Notes under the pieces: generated by a model
Seen by the model: only the letters and a program-made list of their open reading frames with translations
Told to the model about the DNA's origin: nothing
The model's database searches: none
Assembly: GCF_019578655.1 (NCBI RefSeq)
Contig: NC_063264.1
Coordinates: forward strand, 25,815,688-25,879,687
DNA: 64,000 nt
DNA from: Ricinus communis
Lineage: Eukaryota > Streptophyta > Magnoliopsida > Malpighiales > Euphorbiaceae
Direction of reading: 5' to 3'
Shown: piece after piece, positions 48,296-61,400 of the stretch
Numbering within the stretch: position 1 is the first letter of the stretch
Layout: the number at the start of each line of letters is the position of its first letter
Program-made: the position numbers and the translations under genes

Positions 48296-51263
48296 CTTCT
48301 CTCTATGATCACTTTCTACTTAATTAAAAAGCAGTAATACTGAAACTTGAATTGGTATTTAATGGAAATAACGCTCTTAACCAACAGATCTCAGCTTAAA
48401 AAGCTCATTAATGGGCACTGAACTTAAAAAGATGAACCATTCTATTATTATCATGGCAATCTGTTTCATTTCATCATTTTGCTTAAGTTCAAAATTTAAA
48501 AATGACAATTAATTGCAATTCTAAAATTAAGTAAATGGAAATTAACTATAATTGTTATATTTAGAACAATGTTAAATGACTAGATTCTAGCAGGCTAAAT
48601 GTTTAATTAAGTAAAGGAAAAGCACTAATCTTTTTTTAAATTTAGTTGAAATATTAGATTTAAGATCTTTAATTAAAATATATATTTCATTCTCTCATCT
48701 CAATTAATTCATATTATGGTTTTAAGAAAACTCATTTAATTAAATTCAACATAATTTAAAGAAGAAAAATTCTTTAAGAAACTATTCATAAAGATGAAAT
48801 GAGGTTCAAATTTATATTTAATTATTACATAATTTTTTAAAATTAAATATAATTTTTTTTATATTTATATGAAACTATAATTACTAAAATCAAGAGTAAA
48901 AACGTTGCTATCAATCCTCCACATACAACATTGATGTATTAATATTGTTATGGACAAATAATATGTGATACATTATTTATATTTTATTTTAGATAAAAAA
49001 AATATTTACTGTTTTTGCCATAGTATTATGTTGATGTCAAATTATGTTCAATACTATCTATAATAATGAATGATAAATATTATACTCATGCTTTTTATTT
49101 AAAAAAATAAAATCGAACCTCTTAGCAATGACCATCTAAAATATTAATATTATATCAATAATTTTTTTATAAGAAAATAGCTATTAATATTATTTCATTC
49201 AAGGTCTTCAAATTTGTTAATTTTTTTCTTGATTTCCATTGATTGGAACAATGAAGGAGAAAAGAAGAAGAAAAAAGAACAACAATTGTCATATGAAGTC
49301 ACAACTTCTTAGCTATAGAGTGCAAAATTATAGCTAAATCATTACATTCTACAAAATCTAACTCTTTATAATTATATATAATTTTCTTGGTCACAAAAAC
49401 TAACCATATGTAGTAAATATATTAAATTCTTTTATGATATCTCAATTTCATGGCAATAATCAATTATTTAGCTATATAGCCATAGTAAATATATCATAAC
49501 TAATTGATTTAATTAGGTCCAAGTATTAAAAGGTAATACTAATGGTAACTATATAATTACATTATTTGTTGGATAAATTAATTAGCGACTAAAATTAATA
49601 TATAACCACTATATCTTTATATACGGCAAACTGAAATATTATGCATAATAATAGTCAATATTATATCTTCTATGGACAAATAATTACATACTTTAAAGGC
49701 ATAAATAAGATTAGAAAAATAGTAAGATCATAACCTTTTATTTTTCCCTGATTACTTTTAGTTAGATTTTTTATTTGATAGTTTTACTCTAATTTTTATT
49801 AATTCAAGTTTTATGTAAATATTTTTCTAAGAAAAAAGTTTCATATAAATATTTATGTTTTATTAAATTTGAAGAAATTAATATAAATTTATATGCATAA
49901 CTTTTAAAAGAATTTTTCTTCTTTCGTTGTAAGTTGAGTTGTTAATTAAATAAGCTCTATTGAAAATACAACACAGATTAAATAAAATACGAGAATAAAA
50001 TATGTAAATTAATTAAACTTGTCGAATAAGCTAAAAGGTAAAATTGTCTCCATAAAATATAAAAAATAGTAAATAACTTTACCATCCTTATTAATATACT
50101 AGAATCTAGCCGCTTTAGCCGGCTAGAATCTAGCCATCAAGATTTATTCTTATATTTAATAAGAATAGTTGATTTTCTTTTCAATTAAGTCTAAGTTCGA
50201 TTAAGCTTGCCAGCCAGCTTGAGTCGGATATTATGAAACTCGAGCTCGAACTATACTCATTTACCATCAAGTCAGTAGCTCACAAATTGGCTCGAATCAG
50301 TTATTCTCCAAATAAAATGAAAGGAATAGTTGTCTTTTGCTTAAAATGCTCATTTTCTTGATAAAGCTGTAGTTCAAAAGTGGCAATACTGAATGGAGAC
50401 TATTTAAATTAAGAGGTATTGGGAACTGTATTGGAGGCTTCATGGGATCATAATTCCCAAAAAAAGTAAAAACTAATGCATATTAATATTGTGCAACAAT
50501 AAATTTCATATATTTTTAGATGATACAATCTTTGATCAAGAAATATTAAGGTGCATGTTTGTAACCTATATGAAGTCCCCATGTTAGATGGCACGATTAA
50601 AAAATCAATTTTGGTTACCTTAATTACAGATTATTAATAACAATGGAGTTTACTAAAGTATTGTAAGATAAATTTAAAATTTCATACACTTTTAAAATTT
50701 ATAAAAAATTAATATAATTTACAAAAAAATGAAAAAAAAAATTATCACTTGTTATAATTTCGTAATAAATCTTACAATTACAAAAACTTATTATTTTTTA
50801 TAAATTTATAAATTTTCTTATTAAACATTAGATTTTATAAAAATAATCATTTTTTTATAATATTATTTATTTTTTCGCAAGCAATAACACTTATAGAAAA
50901 ATAGTATAATTCCTAACAAAATATAAAAAGAATTATCAATTTTTTGTAATTTAGCAATAATTTTACAATTACAATAAAATCTAGTATTTTTATAAATTTG
51001 ACAATTTTTCATAAATTATTGAATTTCACAGAAAATGAAAAGATTGTCATTTTTCGTAATTTAACAATAAATTTGACGTTACAAAAAAAATTAGTATTTT
51101 TTGTAAATTTATCAATTTTTTTTATAAATCAATACATTTTGCAAAAGTATTTATTTCCATCATTCGGTCCGTCTCCCTAGCTTTTACGGGGATAGATGAG
51201 TTTTAAAAAAAATAATAATAATAATTAACAGTGTCCAAACCAAAACCAGACAATTCGAACGCC

Positions 51264-51389
51264 GGTTTTGAACTGAAACTGTAAAAACCGTCGATTTCGA
51301 ACTGAAATCATGAACTGGCGGTTTCGAACTGAAATCGTGAACCATCGGTCTTAAACCGAAATTGTGAACCAGTGGTTTCGAAACCGTGG
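51264..51389. repeat. 27-bp tandem repeat, about 4.5 units
   Basis: Units of the type GGTTTCGAACTGAAATCGTG plus AACCATC start at 51264, 51293, 51320, 51347 and 51374 (first unit 29 bp). Because 27 is a multiple of three, a minus-strand frame shows a repeating VHDFSSKP pattern; I take this as a by-product, not a protein. Confidence 0.88.
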
Positions 51390-52431
51390 CCACCCTTAAG
51401 TAGCCAAAAAAATTTCAATGATAAGACAAATTGAAAAGAGCCCATAAAGTATTTTATAGCAAGGCGTACAAATTTAACTTTGAAAGTAAGATCACAGTTT
51501 ATGGCTCTAGAAACCTAAAGACAGTTACATCAGTATGCTTAGTAATGACAGATTATGTCACAATTTTGGACGACATTGTTATTTACATATTAATGCCAAA
51601 AATTTCATCTAAAGAAGTAGCACACATACAATCATTGCCTCCAACTACAGAAACACACAAATCAACTAAACATAATCTTTCTGATGCCATAAAAGATTAT
51701 CAAAATTATCATGAAGTCACATTAACTTCACAAGTAGCCAAAATACTTGGTTGAGATGAAAAGGCATTGGTATTAAAGCTCACATTGACTAAATGCAAGA
51801 TAAAACAAAATTGATAAAAGCCTACATTGGAACAGGATACTACTTGAGAACTTACCAAAAGAATCATGGAGATGTACATATAAAAGTTGAATAAGAGTCG
51901 GTAATGGAAGTTGAAAGCATGTTAATTGGGAATTAAAACTGTAGAAAAGATTTGTCTTTACACTTTCTCTCTTTATATGTAGAAGATGGTGCAAATGAAC
52001 AACATTAATTTTTAAACTTCAACCTTATGTGCCATTTCTAAAAGAAAAAGTTCTTACCGGGAACAAAAAAAATACATGAAGGGCCCAAGTGGTTCGTGCA
52101 CCATAGTTCAAGGGCCTAGTTGTACCTTTAGCCTTATTTTCCAGTCATAAATGCTTATTAAATATTCATTTGTCAAACAAAAAATAAAAATAAGTAGAAG
52201 AGCTATGTGAGATCATGAGGTAGGCAGAATATGAACCCAACAAATTTTTCTAAACTACTAACTGAAGCAGACACAAGTACAAGAACAGAAAGCTAAAAAG
52301 CAACCTAATGGCAAAAGCCATGACATATTATCCATGTAGCCATTACGAAGTTAAATCCTAATTCCATTTAGAAAAATAAAAATAAAAATAAGCTATATAA
52401 CTTTTGAGATAATTACATGGGAACCAATTTA

Positions 52432-52741
52432 TAATTGTGTTTGATTGAAATCCATAAAATTTATGAAATTTATTTGCAAATTTAAAGTTTATGTGCTTTA
52501 AATGAAGTGAAAGTTAATTTAGAATTTTACATAATCAAATCTATGTGGAATTAATTATAGCTAAACTAAATTAGAACAAAATAAGTAGAATTTCCAAATG
52601 AATTTTGCGTTAGTAAATCAATATATTCTATAACACTAAAACATCTTTTTCAACTTCATTATTTGTATTTTATTTTCCCTTTTATATCTTTTTCTCAAAT
52701 GAAATGAATTCCTTAATGGATTTCGATCAAACATAGCATTA
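52432..52741 (+). mobile_element. MITE, copy 4
   Basis: About 310 bp. It starts TAATTGTGTTTGATTGAAAT and ends GATCAAACATAGCATTAG, the inverted counterpart of the TAATGCTATGTTTGG end of copy 3. Interior words AATTAATTATAGCTAAACTA and AATCAATATATTCTATAACA match copies 1 and 2. Confidence 0.8.
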
Positions 52742-54605
52742 GTTCAAATCTTTAATGTCACAATTTATAGGCCTGCATGATTTTTGAAGTACAATTCAAA
52801 ACCAGTGTAATGTTGTCTTCCACATATTCTCATTAATTCATCTGCAAAATTTTGTTACTGAGGTGTTAAAAAAACCCGCAGCTTTCAGTCACCTTGCTTG
52901 TACTTGGCAATACATTAAATACCCCTCATACCATTTATCTTTAATTTTCAAAATGATATGTATAATTTTCCAAAGTACCAGCAAGTTTGAAAGTCTTTTG
53001 CAATCTTAATGTGAGCCCTAAACAAGGATAAAAATATTGGATTAATTACAAAACTATACCTGAGATTTGCTCCAATAAGTTATACTCTTTGGTCCTATCA
53101 TCTCAAAATTAACAATTGTAGTTCCTAAAATCCATTAAGGACCCTACAATTTAATCTTTTCCTTTATAGAAATACAAAATTTCTGACATTTATCTTGGTT
53201 CTGCTATTTTAAATTGCTCTATTTTCTAATCCTAAAATTGTGAAATTGAATTACACTTTGGTCCTTCAATTTTTTAAGTTGTAAGCCACCTTAGTCTCTC
53301 AGATCATATCCTTCTCATTGATTAGTTATAGAAGGTATTGACTGTGAAATAACATGGATACATCAATAACTTTTAGAAAACTTAATATCTAGAATAACTT
53401 GAAAACACAAGCTATGCACTTCAAAAATATGAAAGTATTTCTAAAGAATTGAAAAACAAAGAATAAAGAAATAAAAGAAAAAAATGTTTTCTTGGCATGA
53501 TAAAAATCTCACATTAATTACAATAAATGAATTAATAATCTAACGTTTGAACTTTATTCATTTAAAAAGAGTTGTTGATAATTACTTATTTTTTGTACCT
53601 ACATATTTTAGAATGTAAATTTTTTTTAATTTATTTTAATTATCAATAGCTACTAGGATTTTCTAATTAGCAACTATTTGATGACAACCGTGCAGTAGCA
53701 AATAATGGTAATTATAAATCTTATTCTTTACAGTGTTGAATAGTTTTCTTTGCATTAGAAGAGAAAAATAAAAAACAGTTTGCACACTTCCATTAACAAA
53801 AACTCTTTTTTCTCAACTATATCATCCATAATTACCAAAAGAAAACATTTAGTGAAAGAAAGGTGCAATGACATATAAACCCACAGCATCTTGCATGTAA
53901 TTTTAGCTTGTATGTCATTAATATCTCAAGACAATTTTGTCAAACAGATGACAGAATAAAAGAAATTATGAATATAGAAGTCTACCAGGGTTAATGCATA
54001 ACTGTCCAAGCATTAAATTATAATGTTTTACTCATTAGGACACTAGCAATTTGCTTATGCTAATACATGATTATTGATTATTTTATAATGTCAATTTTTA
54101 GTTTAATATATTTTATATTAATTTTAATTACATTATATTATAAAAAAGAATATCTCTTTTCCATTTTTACTTTCATTTTTATAAATTTTTTCTCTATCTA
54201 CATTACCTTTTAATAAAAAAAAATTTATAATATATGCTTATAATACATACTTATAATACATTTTATTAAAATTATTTACTCTTTATTTTTATTATATACT
54301 TGCATAGACAAATATGGGAGGTAATAAATGTATTGATTAAATTTTTAATATGAAGTTAGCCATATTTTTCTATTTATTCTATTAAATCAAAAAAAAAATT
54401 CATATATCCATATTATTTCAAGTGATAATATCATTTATCTAAATTTTCATTATTTTAATTTTTTATTAATAATTCTAGCTTTCACACACATATATATGGA
54501 TTTAATTATTCTTTATTACTTATTCCCTCAATTCCTTGTATTTGTGATCCAAATTTTTAGAATTCATATTTTTTATTTTTCTATTATTACCTTTTTAATA
54601 TTTTT

Positions 54606-54628
54606 GCACACACACACACACACACACA
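54606..54628. repeat. (CA)n microsatellite
   Basis: About 11 CA repeats in an AT-rich intergenic stretch. Confidence 0.9.
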
Positions 54629-54917
54629 TGTATATCTAAACAAACATGCATACTATTCAAAAACTAAGAAAATTTATTATTATATAGTAAATAAAATTAG
54701 TATGGTTATTATTAATTTTTAAAATAACAATTTACTTTAAATAAGTCATATATTTTATCAAATCCATATTATGATTTAATTTCATAATTAATATTTAAAA
54801 TAATAAGCATGCCACATTACAACTACATATTTTCTTTTCATTAGAGTTATATATGACATGGCTTTATAAAAGTTTGCCAAATGGAGTTCCAAGGAAAATG
54901 GCCTTCTTTATATCATA

Positions 54918-55430
54918 TGATAATATATATAAAAGTGCGAAGAGGGGGAGAGGGCGGATAAATTTACTGAAAAACCCTTATAATTAGTGTTGTTAAGATT
55001 GGTTAATTTAATCTTTTACTAATTTAGTATAATTTAATAGAAAAATAATAGTTAGTAGTAGTATAAAGATAATTTATATAGAGATAGGACACTATAGTTT
55101 AATCATAACATATAATAAAAGTGCAAAGAGGGATAGATAAATTTACTGAAAAAGTCTTATAATTAGTGTTGTTATGTTTGATTGATTTAGTCTTTTACTA
55201 ATTTAATATAATTTAATAGAAAAATAATAGTTAGTAGTAATATAAAGATAAAATTTATATAGAGATAGGGCACTATAATTTAATAGAAAAATAATAGTTA
55301 GTAGTAGGATAAAGATAAAATTTATATAGAGATAAGGCACTACAATATTATATCATATCATAACATAAATAAAAGTACGAAGAAAGGGAAGGACATGGAA
55401 ATTTACTAAAAGAGCCTCATTAATTATTTA
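54918..55430 (+). repeat. Tandem array of Helitron-like repeat heads
   Basis: A unit of about 175-185 bp opens at about 54918 (ATAATATATATAAAAGTGCG) and again at about 55102 (CATAACATATAATAAAAGTG). Both continue through GATAAATTTACTGAAAAA, TTATAATTAGTGTTGTTA, AATAATAGTTAGTAGTA and TATATAGAGATAGG. A third partial unit of about 67 bp covers 55277-55343, and another head (CATAACATAAATAAAAGTAC) starts at about 55357. Confidence 0.8.
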
Positions 55431-58400
55431 GTTAATTAGGTTAATTTGGTTAGTTTTTAATCAATAACTAAATCTTAAAATTAAAATTCTTATAATTATC
55501 AAGTGCGAAATTAACATATCATAAGACTTAAGAACCCACACATGAGGAGCCCTACAACAACTAAAAGCTCATCCGTTGTGCCTTGAGTAAAACTCTCAAC
55601 AAAAATGGAACTAACACTAAGGAAATTATATCCATTTCTTCCACAAAAAAATTCCTTTTCACCCATATTGACATTTTGCAAGTAATTAGATGTCCTTTTA
55701 TACTTATCCTATAAATTTTAGCTAATATATAAAAACAGTAATGTAATTTAATTACTATATTAGTTTAAACTAAATTTATAATTATTAAAACCCTTAATGA
55801 AGCTATATTTAGAAAACTCCAGCTCAATTAAACTTATTATATATTCATATTATTAAATATCTTAAACACTAATTAATAATATTAAACGTTCATTTAGTTT
55901 AATAAATTATAATGAGATTTTCAGTATAAAATTCCTTCATTTGAATAGTTATTTATCAAAATTGTGCATGTGAATATTTAGTAATTAGTGTTTAAGACAA
56001 TCTGAAAACTATTTTTTTAATTTCAATTAATTATAAAATACACATTTTATAATTTACTTATAGAAGAACAAAATCAAATTCTCAAATTGATTACCGGTTA
56101 ATGAATAAAACCACAAAAACTGAAAATTGTTGGTTTTTATAGCCTATAATTCCTTTATTTCATGAGAGAAATCAAGAGGATTTTCTTTTATTTCTTAGGC
56201 AAAACATTATTTGCAAAATTGAAGAAGTTCTTTATCAGTATTTTCTCAGTAGTAATTTCTATAATATTAGTTTAAATAAACTTCTATAAATCCAACAAAA
56301 AGAAAAAGTAAAATATAGATATATATTATAAATGATTTAAAGATTATGCTAACTTTTCAAGTTGAAAATATTTATGTTTATTTTTTTATGAATAATAACA
56401 AATCCAATTATTAAAATTTTCCATGTATATGAAAGGGGAAGAAGAAAAAGATAAATTTATTTACTAAAAAATTATTGCATAATGTTTTATTGAGATTGGT
56501 TAAATATATACTAATTGACTCAATTCATGTAATTGGATATTATTTACTAATTTTTATCAACTAAAATATTTGTAGGATAGAGACATTTTAGCTAAAATCC
56601 TAACTCAATTGGGATTTTAAATTTAATTAAAAAAAAAATGAAAATAAAGAATAATTGAAAATTTATAAAAAAATATAAGGACCTTTATTAATGATTATAT
56701 AAAGACGTCGGATAAAACTATTAAAGTAGAACATGATTATATTGTATGATAAAAGAACATATTTTTAGTAGATCATTGTTTAAAAATTAGGAATCATAAA
56801 TAATAAATTAAATAGTACAAAAAGTAACTATAAAGAAATATAACCCATAAACACTAATATAAAAAATATCCAAAAAAATATAGAAGAATAATTCAATTGA
56901 AATGGTGAAATTCTACTAAATAAATTTTAGTTTAAGATTAGTGATTTATATTTAAATAGACATTTATATATATATTAATAAAAATTACAGCTATTATATA
57001 TATTTAATATAATTTATATATTAAATTATTAAATAGATTAGTATACTAATTATATATTTATTAATTAAATATAAAATAATGAGTCAATGCACGTGGATAA
57101 AAAACTAGTATATATGTCAGCATGAAGGGAGGGGAGAATTTTTGAACTGACTAAAATATCTTTTATAATTAATTAGTAATTACTAATTTTATCCTAATTC
57201 TATATATATATGAAATTAGTGATTAATCTCCTGATTCTAACATAATTAATATTGTATTGTATATATTTACCCATTTATACTTTTACAATCAATTCTATAC
57301 TGAAATAAAGCTTGTAGGCCTGGCAAAAATTGCCATCCATATGACGTGTGATAGCCCAAATAGGGAAAGAATATTAAAAATAAAGAAAAAAAATCTTACT
57401 ATAAACAAATTTTGTCTTAAAAGAATTTAAAAAAGTTCCGATTATACATTATTTTGATAAAACAAGTTTCCATTATTTGTTAATTACTATTGGTGCATAT
57501 TAAATCCTATTCACTTCATGTATATAATTTGACAACTTATTTTTTATACCAATTATCCTATAAGAAGTTTTGAGTGATTATTTTCTTTATAATTTGGGAT
57601 CATTAACATTATTTTATATAACTTTTTTTAATTATAAACGATTAGAAGAAAATTTAAGTTTAAAATCTTACTCAAATTATTGTACTTACTAAGTTTATGG
57701 GTAAGTTTATGTTGAGATTTGTAGGGCTAAGCTTTTTAAGAAAATTCTCAATGCTATAATATAACAAGATTAACAATATTTTGTTTCTCTGTTAAAAAAA
57801 AATTAATTTCAATAAAAATTAATATTAGGTAAAATAAACATTTAAGTTCAATATTGATATGAATCATTACATCAAAACAAAGAAAAAACTTAAATGTTGT
57901 ATGATTTTATATAAATTTATTTGAAGGAAATTTATTCATTAAGTTTGTAAACTATATAATAATACATGAGTTCTTACTATATGGCAAAGAAAAATACTTA
58001 TAAAATGTTAAGCATGTTTAATAAATATTATATTATACATAAATTTATTAAATATTATTATATTATAACTTTAGTGATAATAATTGACGCGTGTGACGAG
58101 CAATATATATATATATATATATCAAAAACTGACCCCAAAATGCAATTTTCTGTTTCAGCAATTACCTCTGGTAATTTTTCAAAATTTTCCCTATGTATAA
58201 ATAGTTTAAAATCTTTAGTTGGCGGTCCCTGATCATAGTTCAAACATTTGTAAATTTCTTAGAAGGTCGAGTTGACTAGAACTCAGTGGGACAAGATGAC
58301 AAGCATTGAAGCATTTTTTTCTCCTTATGATCTTTTTTATTTTTATTTTTTTGTTTATTTCTTTTGATTAAGTTTTCTGAGGTTGTCATCAATTAAAACC

Positions 58401-58440
58401 TAAAGAAACAAAAATAGAAGAAAACAGAAATAAGTGGAAA
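55431..58440. other. AT-rich intergenic DNA, possible Helitron 3' end
   Basis: No gene recognised. At about 57082-57108 the sequence reads GTCAATGCACGTGGATAA then AAAACTAGTA. The CTAG|T ending after a GCACGTG-type segment resembles plant Helitron 3' termini. The small plus-strand frame near 57966 and the minus-strand frame near 58058 overlap and show no domain. Confidence 0.4.
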
Positions 58441-61400
58441 TAAATACCTCAAGGAAATCACTCAGCTGAGGCAAAAGGCAGCAATTCCCAGGGCCCAAAG
58501 ATTACAACCCTAGAAACAAGAGCAAAAAAAAGAAGAAAAAATGTCAAGCAAACAAGAGAAATATGCTAGGAAAATCAGATGTCATTAGTGAAGAGTATTC
58601 AACTGAGATAACCAAAATACAAAAACATAATGACATGAAAAAACACAAAAATATAGAATAAAAAACAAAAAGTAAATAAATAAATTGTAAATAAAATGTA
58701 CAAGGTTTCACTTTCACTACTGCAATACACATGGAAGCATTTAGCACCACTTGCACCTAGTTAAGATGAAAGAGCGAAATAATTCAAACAGCTATACCGA
58801 AAATAACAAGCAACTTTGCTGACATGAAATATCCAGCAGATCAGGGAAATAGGGTAGCGATGCTGCCTGAGTTGTGTTATATCATGGAGAATATTGACTA
58901 GTCCACATCATAATAGCCAGAATTTCACAGCGGGAAAAAGCTCTACAAACTAGAGATGTGGAGCACAGAGTTCCAGACTAAAATGGCACACTTTTGAATA
59001 ATATGTATAAGGCAAAGACCAACTTCACTGTTGGAAGATAAACTATGGCTAAATTATGGATGCCATGATGCCAAGACTTCGCAAAAGTCCTGCCATTTCT
59101 AGTATATCCAAGCATCAGAACACAGCAATTTCAACATCAGAACAAATTATCAGTTTTATCCTCAGTAGCACAACAAATTCAATGTTACTACTTCCTAATT
59201 CACTACTTATAAATTAAACCATCAGATCTCTAAAGCAAACAGCATATTGATACCTAACCCTACATTTAATTCATTGTCCAATTAGGTCCACCCCCTTCTT
59301 TTGCTTCCAATGATCAGGAAATTGTCCAGCAATTGCACAAATGAAAACCAACTCAAGAAAGATCCTCCACTTTGCAGCTAAAGTATCCCCTTATCCATCA
59401 AAGCTCAACCATCACTGGAACTGAACATGAAGTTATGATGATTGAACAGGAAACAAACAAATTCATGTCTGCCAGTATTGCAATCAGAAGAAAGCCCACC
59501 CAATCTATTTTCCTGAGCGCTGGTAAAAAAGGTTCCTTAGCAAGCGCTACAAAAGAGAGGTACGGCCAACCACATACAGATCTAATTGCAATAAAGAAAA
59601 GAGAAAAGGAAAAAGAGAAAAAAGGATCCTTATCTCTAGGGCCAATAAAACTGAAGTGAAAATGCAGAAGGATGCAAATAAAAGAGTTAATATTTGCAGA
59701 AAGTTACATCACTTACTTGACCATGAAACTCATTGTGCAGCTTCATTGTTAACATGTTCCATCAAGCCGCCGCAAACTTTAACCAAGATTATGCTTGTCC
59801 AAACAGGATGATAAAATGCCCTTCTTCTAACCAAGATAATAAATGAATACATCCAAATTCAAAAGGGACACAGAATGATGTTTCTCCTCGAAGCCAGCCC
59901 CACAGAATAAACCAGTACAGGAGAAAAGACACTACTCAAGTCCTAAAAGTCTTCTAGGCACGATAGATGGATAAATCCCCTTTCAGAAGGCAAAAGACAG
60001 TGGTTCTTCTTCAAGCCAACCCCATAAAATATAAGTGGAGGAGAAAAAGCTCTACTACTTGTGTTAAAAAGACTCTGACCTTAAACCTTAAGTCTTATAT
60101 TTCCACTGCATATATTTTGTCATCAGTCAAAATATCAAAATGTCAAAAGATAATGGAAAACGTTAACAGAGCACCCCAAAATGGAATGAGAAATCAACTG
60201 AGGAAAGGGTTTTCATTATTTCTCTTACACTAGCTATATGTAAATATGTTTCTATGGGTGTATCTCTCTGTGTGTGAGAAAGAGGGAGAGGCGGAGAGGG
60301 ACCCAAAGGGAGGGAGAGATTCCATCAAATTAAAACTTTTAGTCAACCAACATAACAATTAATAGCTTCAATCCAGTCAAGGCAAAAAATGAAAAGCTGA
60401 AAAATAAATTCTGTATGGTTGCGTGTGTAAAACAGAGGCAGATAGAAAGGATCCAGAAGGGCCAGATCCTGTCAGACAAAACTTTAAGCCATTCCATGCA
60501 ACAGGTAATAGCACTTCAATTCCAACCAAGGCAAAGCTGTAATAAGATTTTATGGAAGGAAAGAAAAGATACTGAACTTCTCCTCAAAGGAGAAACAAGT
60601 TTCAGCCAACAGCAAAACTTAAATCTATGGCAATCTTGTAAGACTACAGCAAATATACATAATCAATCTAAGACTACAGCACATACAAACAAGCAGCAAA
60701 GAAGGCTGTAAACATAAGAATTTGTTCTAACTGTAACAGTTACTTTTTAGGGTAACTATCTAGCTGCTAACATGTCTAATGCTATGTGATCTAGTCTTAT
60801 GCTAACTGTAACAGTTGACTGCAAACAATGCGATGGCAGGTGATTGTAATACATAACCTGCTATTAGCTAAAAAATTAATGAAAATAACAGCTACACAAA
60901 AATAAACTGTAAAGCTAGGTCTCCAGGTTTAAGATGTCTGAATTTCATATACGCCTTGATCAGTTAACTAATAATAAGACTACCATACTTGATAGTATAA
61001 TTGAAAAACAGAACCAAACAGTAGGTTTCCATGTGATCTCTATTTCTGCAATGTGGACATGTACTTGTGATCCTCAACAGAAGAATAAGTCTTTGAGTTT
61101 ATTACTTGCTCATATATATATTGTACATATATGACACTGTCTCACATCTAGAGGTGATAGAAATTAGAAGGCAAACAAAACCCCCCCTCGAGTGTGGAAT
61201 GACAGAAATTAAAATGCAACAAAAACAATCCTTGTGCATTAAGATATTTTGCAATCCGTTTTAATTTCCAAACCCTAAAATCTATCATGAAATTAGAAGA
61301 ACTAAGTAAGAGCCCTCAACAACACATTCAGACACCTGAAACAGCTCCCTCTCATGCTCTTCTACCATTTGAAGGCCTAAAACCTGACAGCTTCCCAACT

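Larger units (their letters stand above)
48296..54917. other. AT-rich intergenic DNA
   Basis: No gene recognised. 50110-50300 has GCCGGCTAGAATCTAGCC- and CTCGAGCTCGAAC-type words of a degenerate plant repeat. A 107-codon plus-strand frame (51431-51754) has no recognisable motif and is not called. A 27-bp tandem repeat, a MITE and a (CA)n tract are listed separately. Confidence 0.55.

Noticed and set aside
51184..51393. Minus-strand frame with a repeating nine-residue pattern (VHDFSSKP)
   Set aside because: Explained by the 27-bp DNA tandem repeat, a multiple of three; no sign of selection for protein.
51431..51754. 107-codon plus-strand open frame
   Set aside because: The longest frame in a 10-kb AT-rich stretch, but with no recognisable domain or neighbouring exon and bordering a tandem repeat. 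A database search returning homologues would change this.
59372..61134. Four plus-strand open frames of 66-98 codons
   Set aside because: No domains, no splice logic, biased composition; likely chance frames in UTR-like DNA.
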